A stretch of DNA of 64,000 bases from Leeuwenhoekiella blandensis MED217 (GCF_000152985.1 NZ_CH672395.1:3445823-3509822), one strand, 5' to 3'. Positions 17,592 to 26,627 are shown, numbered from the stretch's first letter. Numbers and translations: made by a program. The notes: a model not told the origin generated them from the letters alone.

Positions 17592-17731
17592 CGTTTTACA
17601 ACACCGTATATAATTTATTGCTAGTTCTAGCCTACTTACGAAAATCCTCGCGGATTTTCTATTCGGTTTTTATTTGCTAAATTAGGTACTTAAACCACGC
17701 AACAAACCATATACAAACACGTTAGCAAACA
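17592..17731 (+). repeat. attC-like junction 2
   Basis: It starts C-GTTTTAC-AAC (17592-17602) and ends GTT-AGCAAAC-A (17721-17731). The inner arms ACCGTATATAATTTATTGC and GCAACAAACCATATAC are inverted copies. The overall design equals that of junction 1. Confidence 0.7.
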
Positions 17732-17737
17732 TTTAAA

Positions 17738-18148
17738 ATGAAAATACCGTACAAAAAGAAAAGAGATTTTATTAGTTTAATTTCAGCGATTCTGTGGGGA
17801 ATCTACGCTGGATATGGATTTACGAAAGAATCACCTAACACTTTTGACTATTTAGCATTGATTTGTTCAGTAGGATACTTTTTATATTTCTTATTTGATA
17901 AAAAAATATATTATTTAACTATTCGCGATGGAATTATAAAAACTCGAAAAATATTCGGAAAGTCAATCCCTTTATCCAAAATAAAAAGAATCATTCTAAA
18001 TGACAATAAATATATACTGATAACGGACAAATCAGAAATACAAATTGACACTAAAATAATCGACTCTGAAACTCTAAATAAATTCAACGCTGAATTGGAA
18101 AAATTGAATGTTGAATGGAATAAAAAAACGTTTGCCAACAATGTATAA
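17738..18148 (+). CDS. Membrane protein with a PH-like soluble domain (cassette 3)
   Basis: 136 residues: two transmembrane helices (about 10-27 and 38-55) followed by a beta-rich domain (YYLTIRDGIIKTRKIFGKSI...) resembling bacterial PH (bPH) domains. The stop codon TAA is supplied by the following junction (GTATAA), so the unit end and gene end overlap. The function is unknown. Confidence 0.55.
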   Translation: MKIPYKKKRDFISLISAILWGIYAGYGFTKESPNTFDYLALICSVGYFLYFLFDKKIYYLTIRDGIIKTRKIFGKSIPLSKIKRIILNDNKYILITDKSEIQIDTKIIDSETLNKFNAELEKLNVEWNKKTFANNV

Positions 18149-18260
18149 CCGCAATTACGGCGGATTCGACTACGTCCGAATCCACTCGGAATTGCTAAAA
18201 CCTGTGCTAAACCGAAAATTAACGCTTACTAACCCGTAACTGACGGTTATACGAGACCGT
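18129..18260 (+). repeat. attC-like junction 3, left part, cut by IS1182
   Basis: It starts C-GTTTGCC-AAC (18129-18139; 6/7 to its own start at 17721). GTATAACCG near 18143 pairs with CGGTTATAC near 18243. The palindrome contains an inner hairpin ATTCGACTACGTCCGAAT. The IS1182 element enters after ACCGT at 18260, and the junction resumes at 21110. Confidence 0.65.
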
Positions 18261-19383
18261 CAGACTGTCTCAAAACTTAGGATATTTCATTTAAAAAGAT
18301 TAATTTCATGAATGGAATATCAACAAGGACAACCCCGCGAGCAACTTACCCTGTACACCACCTGTTTAGACGATATGATCCCTCAAGATAATAGTGTTCG
18401 TCTGATCGATCAATTTGTAAACCTATTAGATCTTCAAGCGCTGGGCTTTCAATCCAAAGCCTCACAGGGCAGACCTCCCTATGATCCTGCAGATTTATTG
18501 AAGCTTTACATTTACGGCTATATGAACCGGATGCGCTCTTCCCGCATCTTAGAAAAAGAATGCCTGCGCAATATCGAGGTCATCTGGTTGATCAAAAACC
18601 TACAGCCTGATCATAATACTATTGCCCGATTTAGAAAAGACAACCCAAAGGCTATTAAGCGCGTGTTCCGCCAGAGCGTGCAACTCGCACGTAACTTCAA
18701 CCTGATCGGGGCTACGCTCATCGCCGGTGATTCTACTAAGCTCAGAGCCCAAAACAGCAAGAAGAATAACTACAACAAAAAGAAGATACAGCGCCATCTG
18801 GATTACATTGATAAAAAACTCGAAGAACATAACCGGGAACTGGCTAATGCTGATGGAGATCACAAAGAAGAAGTACAACAGCAAATACACACCCGTAAAG
18901 CTCAACGTGTAAAATACCAGCAGATAAAAAACCAACTGGAGCAGGATACCTCTTCTCCCAATCCGCAACTATCGACCTCTGACCCTGACAGCAGACATCA
19001 AATTGTACGCGGGACCGTTACCGAAGTATGCTACACTGCACAAACCACCGTAGATGCTCAAAATAAAATCCTGATCGATTATAAACTCACCAACGCCAAT
19101 GATAAAAAAGCAATGGGCGGTATGCTCGCCAGAGCTAAAACCATCTTACGCACAACCCACTTCACCGCCCTTTATGACAAAGGGTATCACACCGGAAGTG
19201 AGTTTCATACAGCAGATCATTTAGGCATTGCTACCTTGGTTGCCATACCTGCTATTGGAAGAAAAAGTCAGGCACCAAACCCCAGATACAACGCAGAGTA
19301 TTTTAACTATAACTCAGATCCAGACACTTATACCTGTCCGCAGGGACATACACTAACTGTAAGCTTCCCCAGACTAGAACTGC

Positions 19384-20181
19384 TTAATCTTCCAAAACTG
19401 GTTTAAAATTATTGTTTTTCATTCTCTTGGGGCTAGCCCCAAGAGAATGGAGTTTTGCGTATTGCACTGGTGCTATTTTGCCCAGTGAGTCATGGGGACG
19501 ATATTTATTGTAATCTTCCATCCATATTTGAGTTTGTTCCCTTACCTGATCAATGTTTTCAAAGATATATTTATCTAGGACACCTCTGCGATAGGAGCCA
19601 TTAAAGCGTTCTACAAAAGCATTTTGAGTAGGTTTGCCTGGTTGTATGTATTTAAATTCAATTTCATGCATTTTACTCCATTCAGCAGTTAGGTTTGCTA
19701 TGAATTCAGGACCATTGTCCATCCTGATCCTATTTGGCTTACCTCGTCGGTTAATTAGGTGATTAAGTACCCAGACTACCCGATTACTGGTTAAAGAAAA
19801 GTCTACTTCAATATGTAGTGCCTCTCGATTAAAATCGTCTATTACGTTAAAAGATCTAAAACGTCTCTTGTTTTCTAGGACATCGCTTACGAAATCAATA
19901 CTCCAAGTATCATTCAATTCTTCAGGAATCTCCAAAGGCTCCTGTATACGCGCGGGCAGGCGCTTCTTTGCTTTTCTTCTTAAAGGAAGCCCTAAAGATA
20001 CATACACCCTGTGTACCCGCTTATGATTCCAAGGCTTTCCTTCGTTACGGATACGCCAGTAGGCTTTCCAGAAACCCTCTTCTGAATGTTCTTCTGCTTT
20101 GTCTCTAAGAGCTTGTTCTATAGGAGTATCATCCTTGGGTAAAGGTTTGTAATAATAAACACTTTTACTCATATTAAGCAC
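19384..20181 (-). CDS. IS3-A OrfB, DDE transposase
   Basis: 265 residues from the first in-frame ATG. It has the rve integrase core with the DDE residues in [20 protein letters not shown] and [14 protein letters not shown]. The frame stays open upstream to overlap OrfA, so the active product is presumably the OrfAB fusion made by -1 frameshifting at the A-run complementary to 20253-20260. Confidence 0.93.
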   Translation of the reverse strand: MLNMSKSVYYYKPLPKDDTPIEQALRDKAEEHSEEGFWKAYWRIRNEGKPWNHKRVHRVYVSLGLPLRRKAKKRLPARIQEPLEIPEELNDTWSIDFVSDVLENKRRFRSFNVIDDFNREALHIEVDFSLTSNRVVWVLNHLINRRGKPNRIRMDNGPEFIANLTAEWSKMHEIEFKYIQPGKPTQNAFVERFNGSYRRGVLDKYIFENIDQVREQTQIWMEDYNKYRPHDSLGKIAPVQYAKLHSLGASPKRMKNNNFKPVLED

Positions 20182-20246
20182 TCGGCACGCCCTACTGATG
20201 CCGTAGCGGATAAGTTCTTTAGCTATGGTGCGTTTACGGCAGGGCT

Positions 20247-20513
20247 TTAGAGCTTTTTTTCAATAATCTCTTTTGCCATTTGGTGGTCTAGTGCTAAAGA
20301 GGCATACATCTGCTTTAGACGGGCGTTTTCAGCTTCGAGCTCCTTAATACGCTTAAGTTCTTTGCTGCTCATACCAGCGTATTTAGAACGCCATTTATAA
20401 AAGGTAGAGGTACTGACACCGTATTCGCGGCTAATTTCTTCAACACTCTTACCGTTGTCGAACTCCTTTAAAATTTTTGCAATCTGTGTAGGTGTGAATT
20501 TGCTTCGTCTCAT
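20247..20513 (-). CDS. IS3-A OrfA, helix-turn-helix protein
   Basis: 88 residues with an N-terminal HTH ([20 protein letters not shown]...[19 protein letters not shown]) and a C-terminal leucine-zipper-like helix. It ends with Glu-Lys-Lys-Leu on an A-rich slippery sequence of the A_AAA_AAG type, the usual -1 frameshift signal of IS3 elements. Confidence 0.9.
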   Translation of the reverse strand: MRRSKFTPTQIAKILKEFDNGKSVEEISREYGVSTSTFYKWRSKYAGMSSKELKRIKELEAENARLKQMYASLALDHQMAKEIIEKKL

Positions 20514-21122
20514 ACTGTTTAAAATTAAGAATTATTACACTTCTAAACAGTTCGGTTTGAAGGGAAGCTTACATAACCTCTAACGGGACCCAGTACAAAG
20601 CACGTAACTACACTTTTAAACAATACAAAACCAAAGCCTGCAAGACCTGTGTGGTGCGGGAGAACTGTACCACTTCAAAAGTCAATGGAAAAGTAATACA
20701 GCGCAGTCAGTACACCCAGAACATTCAGGATAATGCCAAACGTATTGCTCAAAGCGGTGAACTCTACAAAAGGCGGCAAGCACTAGTTGAGCATCCTTAC
20801 GGCACCATAAAGCGTCAATGGGGATTTAATCATATCTTGACCAAAAAAGGAATACAAGCTGCTTCAGCAGATTTAGGTCTTATGCTGCTAGCTTATAATC
20901 TTAAAAGACTGTTCAAGCTAAAAGTATCTCTTGAGGCAGCGATAAAACATAGTTTTTTAAGTGTTTTAAAGCTATTAGAGGGCTTAGAGAGGCTCAAACC
21001 TAAAGTATATCACCAAAATACCCAAAACACCTCATATGCAGTTTTTGTTGGATATCGCATACACTTCAACTACTTTTAAAACATAAAAAGGTAGTTTTGA
21101 GACAGACTGCCGTTAGGGTGCA

Positions 21123-21524
21123 TTAGTGCAAATCCCAATGTATCAACTTACCTTTAAAGTCTTTATCAAACCAATCAAAAAAATCGTTGGTTCTCGTAAA
21201 ACCATCATTTGCCGAAAGCATATCTACAGAAAAACTAGAAGATTTTAGTTTACAATCAAACCAAATAGCTTGTCCTAATAATTCATTATTCACAAACACA
21301 TTTGCTGTAGTTTTTCTATCCTCATATTTGTATTTAACTTCAAAAGGTTCAATTAAAGTACAAACACCATCGGCAAATTGGTTATAGGCTTTTGTTCTTA
21401 TGCCAGTAGCAAAATGTATTTTATTACCTACTTTCCAACGATTTTTTTTGTCCTCTCTAATAGTGTGTTTCTTACTACCAGCTTTTATCTTTTCTACAAA
21501 TTGTTTTTTAAATCCTAGTACCAT
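21123..21524 (-). CDS. ASCH-like domain protein, reversed in its cassette (cassette 4)
   Basis: 133 residues from the ATG complementary to 21522-21524; an upstream in-frame start at 21548 lies in the unit end and is unlikely. The N-terminus MVLGFKKQFVEKIKAG...HTIREDKK with Trp-Lys-Val-Gly-Asn and a following beta-barrel strand resembles ASCH/PUA-like domains that bind RNA or nucleotides. It is on the minus strand, unlike the other cassette genes. The unit is 21112-21546, and its arms AGGGTGC and GCACCCT match 7/7. Confidence 0.6.
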   Translation of the reverse strand: MVLGFKKQFVEKIKAGSKKHTIREDKKNRWKVGNKIHFATGIRTKAYNQFADGVCTLIEPFEVKYKYEDRKTTANVFVNNELLGQAIWFDCKLKSSSFSVDMLSANDGFTRTNDFFDWFDKDFKGKLIHWDLH

Positions 21525-21535
21525 TTTTAAAATAA

Positions 21536-21677
21536 CGCACCCTAACAAAGTATAAAAACAAAAGCCTGTTAAGGTGCTTAATTTTAAAGCTTTTGCGTGT
21601 TTATTAATACCATTTTGTTAACGCCAACAAAAAGGTCTATTTATGGCTTCAATTTTTATACAACACGTTGTAAGTAA
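21536..21677 (+). repeat. attC-like junction 4
   Basis: It starts C-GCACCCT-AAC (21536-21546) and ends GTT-GTAAGTA-A (21667-21677). AGTATAAAAA near 21550 pairs with TTTTTATAC near 21655. The orientation is the same as in the other junctions even though the gene of this unit is reversed. Confidence 0.7.
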
Positions 21678-21792
21678 TGCGAAAATCCAGCCACACAAAC
21701 AGCACATTTAGTTTTTCCCAACGCAAAACCCAACTCTGAAAAACTAAAAGAGCTGTGTCTTGCCAACGCTCGGGAAAATTCAATCGGAATTA

Positions 21793-21838
21793 TTTGTTTG
21801 CAAGAATTTGACAGACTATATTTGACACTTATTGTCAA
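21793..21838 (+). promoter_or_regulatory. Promoter with overlapping palindromic operator of the C-protein gene
   Basis: TTTG at 21793-21796, 20 bp, then TATATTTG at 21817-21824. The perfect palindrome TTGACA-N5-TGTCAA (21822-21838) overlaps and follows the -7 box, and a further TTTGACA half site lies at 21807-21813. Such duplicated half sites are expected for autoregulation by a restriction-modification controller protein. Confidence 0.6.
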
Positions 21839-21852
21839 GTTAAAATCTTCAA

Positions 21853-22161
21853 ATGGAAACAATCGGACAAATTTTACGAAACAAAAGACAAGAACTTGGA
21901 TTACTATTAAGACAAGTATCTGCCTATGTCGATATTGACCAAGCCATTTTGAGCAAAATTGAGCGAAACGAACGAAAACCAACCAAAGAAATGTTGGAAA
22001 AACTCGCTGAAATTTTAGAGCTCGATAAGAATGAACTTTTAGTACAATATATCAGCGACAAAATTGCGTACGAAATAGCAGATGAAGACTGTGCAAGCAA
22101 AGCTCTAAAAGTTGCGGAAAAGAAAATCAAATATTTAAAATCACAACCAGTCCAGAACTAA
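21853..22161 (+). CDS. XRE-family controller-like regulator (cassette 5)
   Basis: 102 residues with an N-terminal helix-turn-helix (IGQILRNKRQELGLLLRQVSAYVDID...LSKIERNERKP). It sits 2 bp before the DNA methyltransferase gene, and a palindrome overlaps its promoter, the classic arrangement of a C protein that times expression of a restriction-modification locus. It is somewhat longer than typical C proteins (about 80). It lies within a 3.3-kb unit (21667-25003). Confidence 0.8.
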   Translation: METIGQILRNKRQELGLLLRQVSAYVDIDQAILSKIERNERKPTKEMLEKLAEILELDKNELLVQYISDKIAYEIADEDCASKALKVAEKKIKYLKSQPVQN

Positions 22162-22163
22162 AT

Positions 22164-22958
22164 ATGCGAACACTTACAAAAGATATTGAAAATACAAATG
22201 TGATTGAGGAACCTCAATTAGCTGTCAAATTTTATCCAAAAAAGAAAGAAAGCACAGAAAAAGATAAATCCACTCTAAATATGCTATCGCTTTTTTCGGG
22301 TTGTGGTGGAATGGACTTGGGTTTTGAGGGACAGTTTTCTGTTTTAAAATCTTCAGTTAATGAAATTTTAAGCCCTAACTTTATCGAAAAGGAACTTGAA
22401 AACAACTTTGTTGAGCTAAAGAAAACACGGTTTAAAACTGTTTTTGCGAATGATATTCTCAAAGACGCAAGAAACGCTTGGGTACATTACTTTGCTAAAA
22501 GAGGACACAACGCAGAGGATTTTCAAACGGACAGTATCGTGGATTTAGTTAAACTACACCAAAGTGGCACAAATGTATTTCCTAAAGATATTGACATTGT
22601 AACAGGTGGATTTCCTTGTCAAGACTTTAGCGTAGCAGGAAAAAGAAAAGGTTTCAACTCTCACAAAAACCACAAGGGAGAACTTAACACAAAAACTTGT
22701 GCCACAGAAGAAACCCGAGGGAAACTCTATATGTGGATGAAACAAGTAATTGAAATTACTCAACCTAAAATATTTGTTGCTGAAAACGTAAAAGGTTTAG
22801 TAAATCTCTCTAATGTTAAAGACATCATCCAAAGTGATTTTTCGAGTATTGGAGATAATGGATATTTGGGCGTTACCCTATCGGGTCGGGCTATCTGTTA
22901 CAAGTCCTCGCTCGTTCCTCGCTGTGGGCTTTCCACTTCTATCCCTAACGCAGCTTAA
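22164..22958 (+). pseudogene. C5-cytosine DNA methyltransferase, truncated at the C-terminus
   Basis: Motif I (LFSGCGGMDLGF, residues 43-54), motif IV with the catalytic Cys152 (GGFPCQDFSVAGKRKGF) and motif VI (FVAENVKGL) are present. After Tyr234 the sequence abruptly becomes LGVTLSGRAICYKSS..., the translation of an unrelated palindromic element (22868-22951). The target recognition region and motifs VIII-X are missing, so activity is very unlikely. About 100-150 residues are lost compared with the family. Confidence 0.88.
22868..22951 (+). repeat. GGGCGTTACCC...CCCTAACGC element
   Basis: An 84-bp GC-richer element with GCGTTA at one end and TAACGC at the other. It marks the breakpoint where the methyltransferase gene stops and a foreign segment with an HNH nuclease begins. 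I recall similar GGGCGTTACCC sequences as dispersed intergenic elements in Bacteroidota; I cannot search for this. It may be another class of cassette junction. Confidence 0.55.
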
Positions 22959-22968
22959 CAACATAAAA

Positions 22969-23124
22969 ATGGATTTAGATTTAATACAAGATGCATTGGA
23001 AAGTAGTTTGTCATTATTAAATGATGAATTTGAGAGCATTGAACTTGATGAATTAAAAAAAGAGTACTTATTGACCATTCAAAAAATTGAAACGGCTTTA
23101 ACTTCCTTAAAAGAAAATGGGTAG
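22969..23124 (+). CDS. Small acidic helical protein upstream of HNH nuclease
   Basis: 51 residues starting 17 bp after the palindromic element. It is acidic and helix-rich (LIQDALESSLSLLNDEF...). It overlaps the HNH gene by 8 bp and so is coupled to it. It may be a partner or inhibitor of the nuclease; this is inferred from context only. Confidence 0.5.
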   Translation: MDLDLIQDALESSLSLLNDEFESIELDELKKEYLLTIQKIETALTSLKENG

Positions 23125-23896
23125 AAGACTTTGGACAAGGGAAGAGTTTATGCTTGTAATGAATTTGTATACCAAAATTCGTTATGGACAATTCAACAAT
23201 AGAAATTCTGAAGTCATCAAATTAGCTGAACTAATTGGTAAAACACCAGGCGCTGTAGCTTATAAATTAGTTCATCTTTCCAGTCAAGACCCATATCACC
23301 AAAATCGAGGTATAAAAGGATTGGCAAATCCTGGCAAAAATGCAATTGAGATTTATAAAGAATTTCAAGATAATTGGGACGAAATGCTTTACCAAAGTGA
23401 AGTTCTTCTTGCTAAATACAAAAACAAAACTATCGAACAGGAATATTCAGGATGGGAAGATGCTGATTTGGATATTTTAAAGAGCAAAAAGGGTTTAGAT
23501 AAAGAGAGATGGGTAAAAACACGAGTGAACCAGTCATTGTTCAGAAAAATAACCTTAAATAATTATTCCAATTCTTGTGCTATCTGTGGTCTCAATATTG
23601 ACGGACTATTAGTAGCAAGTCATATTTTGAAGTGGTCTGAAAATCAAAATGAAAGGCTGAATCCTGAAAACGGTTTATGCCTTTCAAGTATTCACGATAA
23701 AGCCTTTGAGCTGGGTTATATTGGTATTACAGGAGATTATATAATTAAAATTTCAGAAGAATTAGCAACTGTTTCAGAAGAAACTTATGTTGCAATGTTT
23801 AGCAGGCATCAAAATCAAAAGATAATTATGCCTGATAAATTTTATCCAAATCCCACATTTTTGGATAGTCACTTTCAATCTACTTTCCGAAAGTAA
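23117..23896 (+). CDS. HNH endonuclease, restriction-type
   Basis: 259 residues. The N-terminal part (1-100) is a helical DNA-binding-like region seen in restriction-type HNH proteins. The C-terminal HNH domain has Cys154-x-x-Cys157, ASHIL with His169, NPENGLCL and the SIHDKAF helix (His193). It was brought in with the 22868 element and now sits between the two halves of an older restriction-modification locus. It probably cuts DNA; no cognate methyltransferase is intact here. Confidence 0.75.
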   Translation: MGRRLWTREEFMLVMNLYTKIRYGQFNNRNSEVIKLAELIGKTPGAVAYKLVHLSSQDPYHQNRGIKGLANPGKNAIEIYKEFQDNWDEMLYQSEVLLAKYKNKTIEQEYSGWEDADLDILKSKKGLDKERWVKTRVNQSLFRKITLNNYSNSCAICGLNIDGLLVASHILKWSENQNERLNPENGLCLSSIHDKAFELGYIGITGDYIIKISEELATVSEETYVAMFSRHQNQKIIMPDKFYPNPTFLDSHFQSTFRK

Positions 23897-23971
23897 TTAC
23901 ACGCAAAGAAATCACCAGCTACAATAGAAAAGCTAAAAGGCAACAGGCTTGAACCTTACACAAGAGATGTA

Positions 23972-24874
23972 ATGAGCGAGTTGGCAATCGGAACACCTTT
24001 CGAAAATTCAATCGAATTAATTGGTGGACAAAAGTTTCCAGATATTGTCGCTAAAAAATTCTATGGTATTGAGGTAAAATCTACAACTCAAAATCATTGG
24101 AAAACAACGGGAAATAGCGTAATGGAATCAACAAGAGTTGAAGATGTAGAGAGAATCTTTATGCTATTTGGCAAACTCGGCAAACCGATTGAATTTAAGT
24201 GTAGAGCATACGAAGAATGTTTATCGGAAGTTGTGGTAACTCATTCGCCACGATATTTAATCGATATGAACTTGGAAAAAGGCAAAACGATTTTTGACAA
24301 AATCAAAACACCTTATGATACGCTTCGCAAAAAGAAAAATCCAATTAAACCGATTACCGAATACTACAAAAGTAAACTAAAGCCAGGGCAAGATTTATGG
24401 TGGATTCAAGATACAGAACAGGCATCCAATCTTGTAATTGATATTTGGAACAATTTAAGTCGGACTGATAAACAACAAATCAAAAACCGAGCAATGGTTT
24501 GCTTTCCAGAAGTTTTTAGTAATCGTAGTGACAAATTTGCACGACTTATAATTTGGCTTGTAACCAGAGAATCTATTGTTTGTCCAAATGTGAGAGATTT
24601 ATTTACAGCAGGTGGAAAAGATGACTATTTGATTAAAAACAAAACGTATAAAGATATCCCAAGAGTTTTCATTAAACTTTTTGATAACATCGATTCAGTT
24701 TTGGAAGTTTTGATAAACACATCATCACTTGAATTAGCTGAATATTGGGATATAAAAACAACCGAAAAGAAAAAAATTATGGATTGGATTGACTTAATTG
24801 CTTTTAACTCAAAGTCGGTTCAAGGAGCAAATCATTTGGATATAAAGAAAATGTTAACGGAATTAATACTCTGA
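23972..24874 (+). CDS. Type II restriction endonuclease, PD-(D/E)XK, N-terminus probably lost
   Basis: 300 residues from the first ATG. Catalytic residues are visible as Pro23-Asp24...Glu34-Val-Lys36 (FPDIVAKKFYGIEVK), the PD-x9-E-x-K core. The reading frame is open and protein-like upstream to 23897 (KKSPATIEKLKGNRLEPYTRDV), indicating that the true start was further left and was removed when the HNH segment replaced the methyltransferase end. The unit closes at 25003 with an arm matching its start at 21667. Confidence 0.7.
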   Translation: MSELAIGTPFENSIELIGGQKFPDIVAKKFYGIEVKSTTQNHWKTTGNSVMESTRVEDVERIFMLFGKLGKPIEFKCRAYEECLSEVVVTHSPRYLIDMNLEKGKTIFDKIKTPYDTLRKKKNPIKPITEYYKSKLKPGQDLWWIQDTEQASNLVIDIWNNLSRTDKQQIKNRAMVCFPEVFSNRSDKFARLIIWLVTRESIVCPNVRDLFTAGGKDDYLIKNKTYKDIPRVFIKLFDNIDSVLEVLINTSSLELAEYWDIKTTEKKKIMDWIDLIAFNSKSVQGANHLDIKKMLTELIL

Positions 24875-24992
24875 TGGAATTGCCATCGCTAAAAGCCATA
24901 CACATTTACAGTCGCTCAATCCAGCGCATCACCAAAACTGTAAAAGAGTATGTCTTTGCGAACGCTGAAAACCAATCTGAATGGAAAAAGCA

Positions 24993-25133
24993 CTACTTAC
25001 AACATTGTATAAAAATAATAGCGGTTTAATCGCTAAAATGAAAGTGAAATATATAAACCAAAAGACAGTAACAAACCGAAAAGTAAGTGCGTAAAAGTCC
25101 GCTACTATTCTTATACGTTACCGTTACCATACA
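24993..25133 (+). repeat. attC-like junction 5
   Basis: It starts C-TACTTAC-AAC (24993-25003), matching 7/7 the unit start 3.3 kb upstream at 21667, and ends GTT-ACCATAC-A (25123-25133). GTATAAAAATAATAGCGG pairs with CCGCTACTATTCTTATAC. Confidence 0.7.
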
Positions 25134-25134
25134 T

Positions 25135-25408
25135 TTGAGAAAAACAGTTCTAATATTAATTTTTAGTCTTTTGATAAACTTTGTGATTTCACAGGAAATT
25201 CACTCTGAATATGTTTTCAAAAAAGAAAAAACTAAATCGGAAATTGGTAGCGGAATAAAATGGAATTATATCGATTCTGATAGTTTAGTGCTTTACGAAA
25301 ACGGAACTTTTCATCGGACTAAATTCTACCATTATCACGAAATAATTTATTCGGAATTAAAAGGAGAATGGAAAATTAAAAATGACACTCTGATTCTGAA
25401 TATAAAAC
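25135..25408 (+). pseudogene. Exported protein gene cut by IS3-B (cassette 6)
   Basis: It starts at TTG 25135, directly behind the unit start, with a signal peptide (RKTVLILIFSLLINFVISQ). It runs 91 codons to the IS, after which it gains DLQQKTGL from the element. The downstream flank (from 26696) would add only Arg-Ile before a stop, and no target duplication is seen, so the C-terminus seems to have been deleted. Family unknown; it resembles small lipocalin-like stress proteins of Bacteroidota only in its GEWKIKNDTLIL motif. Confidence 0.65.
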
Positions 25409-25446
25409 TGGACTTGCAACAAAAAACTGGACTTTAAGTTGAGTGA

Positions 25447-26301
25447 CTATGCTGCTAGTTTTTGATTATACATATCTATTTCAAATTCTTTAATAGTTCT
25501 GTTTCCTAAGTAGGAATGTCTTCTTCTGGTATTGTACCAGGTTTCTATCCACTGAAAGATAGATAACTCTGCCTGTGATTTAAGCTTGTATTTATGCCAA
25601 TATACCCATTCTACTTTCAGAGATTTAAAAAAGGATTCAGCTACGGCATTGTCCCAGCAATTACCTTTTCTACTCATCGATTGTTTTACCAGGTCATTAT
25701 AGCTTTTAAGTAGATTAGTAAATCTTTGGCTGGCATATTGGATACCTTGGTCTGAATGGAATATCAAAGGTTGTGTTAGTGTGGTATTTTTAATAGCCAT
25801 CTGCCAAGCTTTTATAACAGTATCCTCAGTATTTAGGGTATCACTTAAAGCCCATCCTATAACTTTTCTATTGAATAGATCAATGATCACTGTTAGGTAA
25901 CTCCAACCCTGATTGGTCTGAACATAGGTAATATCGCTTACCCATACTTGATTAGCCCTGGCTACATTAAAGCATTGGTTCAACAAGTTTGGTGCTATGG
26001 GATATTTATGGTTACTATCGGTGGTGGCTTTAAACTTACGCTTCCTCTTAGCGTATAAATAGTTTGCCTTCATTATACGGGCTACCCGAGGCTTTGATAC
26101 CTTAAAGCCCAAAGCTTTCAATTCAGCCTTTATTCTAGGAGCTCCATAGCTTTGGTGACTATCTTCAAATATATCTTTGATTAATGAAGAGAGCTTCTGA
26201 TTTTCTTTCCAAAGGGTGCTAGGACCAGATTTCAACCAGTGGTAATAACCGCTTTTACTCACGGCTAACATAGTGCACATCTTCTCAACAGGAAATTTCA
26301 T
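25447..26301 (-). CDS. IS3-B OrfB, DDE transposase
   Basis: 284 residues. HTH_21 region (KMCTMLAVSKSGYYHW), then the rve core with VWVSDITYVQ, HSDQGIQYAS and NCWDNAVAESFFKSLK carrying the DDE triad. The frame is open upstream (YRFIKQHR), so it is normally made as an OrfAB fusion by -1 frameshift on the A-rich end of OrfA. Confidence 0.93.
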   Translation of the reverse strand: MKFPVEKMCTMLAVSKSGYYHWLKSGPSTLWKENQKLSSLIKDIFEDSHQSYGAPRIKAELKALGFKVSKPRVARIMKANYLYAKRKRKFKATTDSNHKYPIAPNLLNQCFNVARANQVWVSDITYVQTNQGWSYLTVIIDLFNRKVIGWALSDTLNTEDTVIKAWQMAIKNTTLTQPLIFHSDQGIQYASQRFTNLLKSYNDLVKQSMSRKGNCWDNAVAESFFKSLKVEWVYWHKYKLKSQAELSIFQWIETWYNTRRRHSYLGNRTIKEFEIDMYNQKLAA

Positions 26302-26312
26302 ACGATGCTGTT

Positions 26313-26627
26313 TTATGAACCTGTATTTTTCTTGTCGCTCGCGGAGAAGATGCCAATCGCCTTTTTTAAGATATCACGTTCTAATTCGGCTTCTTTGAGC
26401 TGTTTCTTTAAACGGGCTATCTCTTTTTGTTGATCGGTCATTTTAGGGTTACCACGGCCGGGAAAACTATTTTTACCATAATTCTTTTGCTCTTTACGCC
26501 ACCGGTAAAGAACAGCAGGTAAGATATCCAGGTCCTCACAAACCTGTGCTACACTGCCTTTGGCGTAACTTAATTCTACTGCTTTTTGCTTAAACTCTAA
26601 AGTGTAATGTTTGGCTTTACGTCTCAT
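26313..26627 (-). CDS. IS3-B OrfA
   Basis: 104 residues from the ATG of MRRKAKHYTLEFKQ; the open frame extends 8 codons further upstream. HTH (FKQKAVELSYAKGSVAQVCEDL...AVLYRWRKE) and coiled coil (ARLKKQLKEAELERDILKKA). Confidence 0.9.
   Translation of the reverse strand: MRRKAKHYTLEFKQKAVELSYAKGSVAQVCEDLDILPAVLYRWRKEQKNYGKNSFPGRGNPKMTDQQKEIARLKKQLKEAELERDILKKAIGIFSASDKKNTGS

Larger units (their letters stand above)
19358..20573 (-). mobile_element. IS3-family element A, copy 1 (1216 bp)
   Basis: Perfect 12-bp terminal inverted repeats (TGTAAGCTTCCC / GGGAAGCTTACA) with a 4-bp TAAC target duplication (19354-19357 and 20574-20577). The interrupted IS1182 reads through exactly when the element and one TAAC are removed. 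Same length as copy 2 at 32092, with identical proteins. Confidence 0.93.
18312..21079 (+). pseudogene. IS1182 transposase, disrupted by IS3-A insertion
   Basis: Codons up to about residue 349 are identical to the intact transposase at 26907-28454. Then an IS3 element (19358-20573) enters within the segment encoding HTLTSNGTQY. The rest resumes at 20574 and runs to 21079. The broken N-terminal product picks up a short tail from the IS3 end. The element cannot move by itself but could be mobilised by the intact copy. Confidence 0.92.
18261..21109 (+). mobile_element. IS1182-family element, copy 1, interrupted by an IS3 element
   Basis: Terminal inverted repeats of about 17 bp: CAGACTGTCTCAAAACT on the left, with one mismatch to the complement of the right end. 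The CCGT target duplication is at 18257-18260 and 21110-21113. Without the 1216-bp inserted IS3 element and its TAAC duplication, the length is 1629 bp, the same as the intact copy at 26856. Confidence 0.9.
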
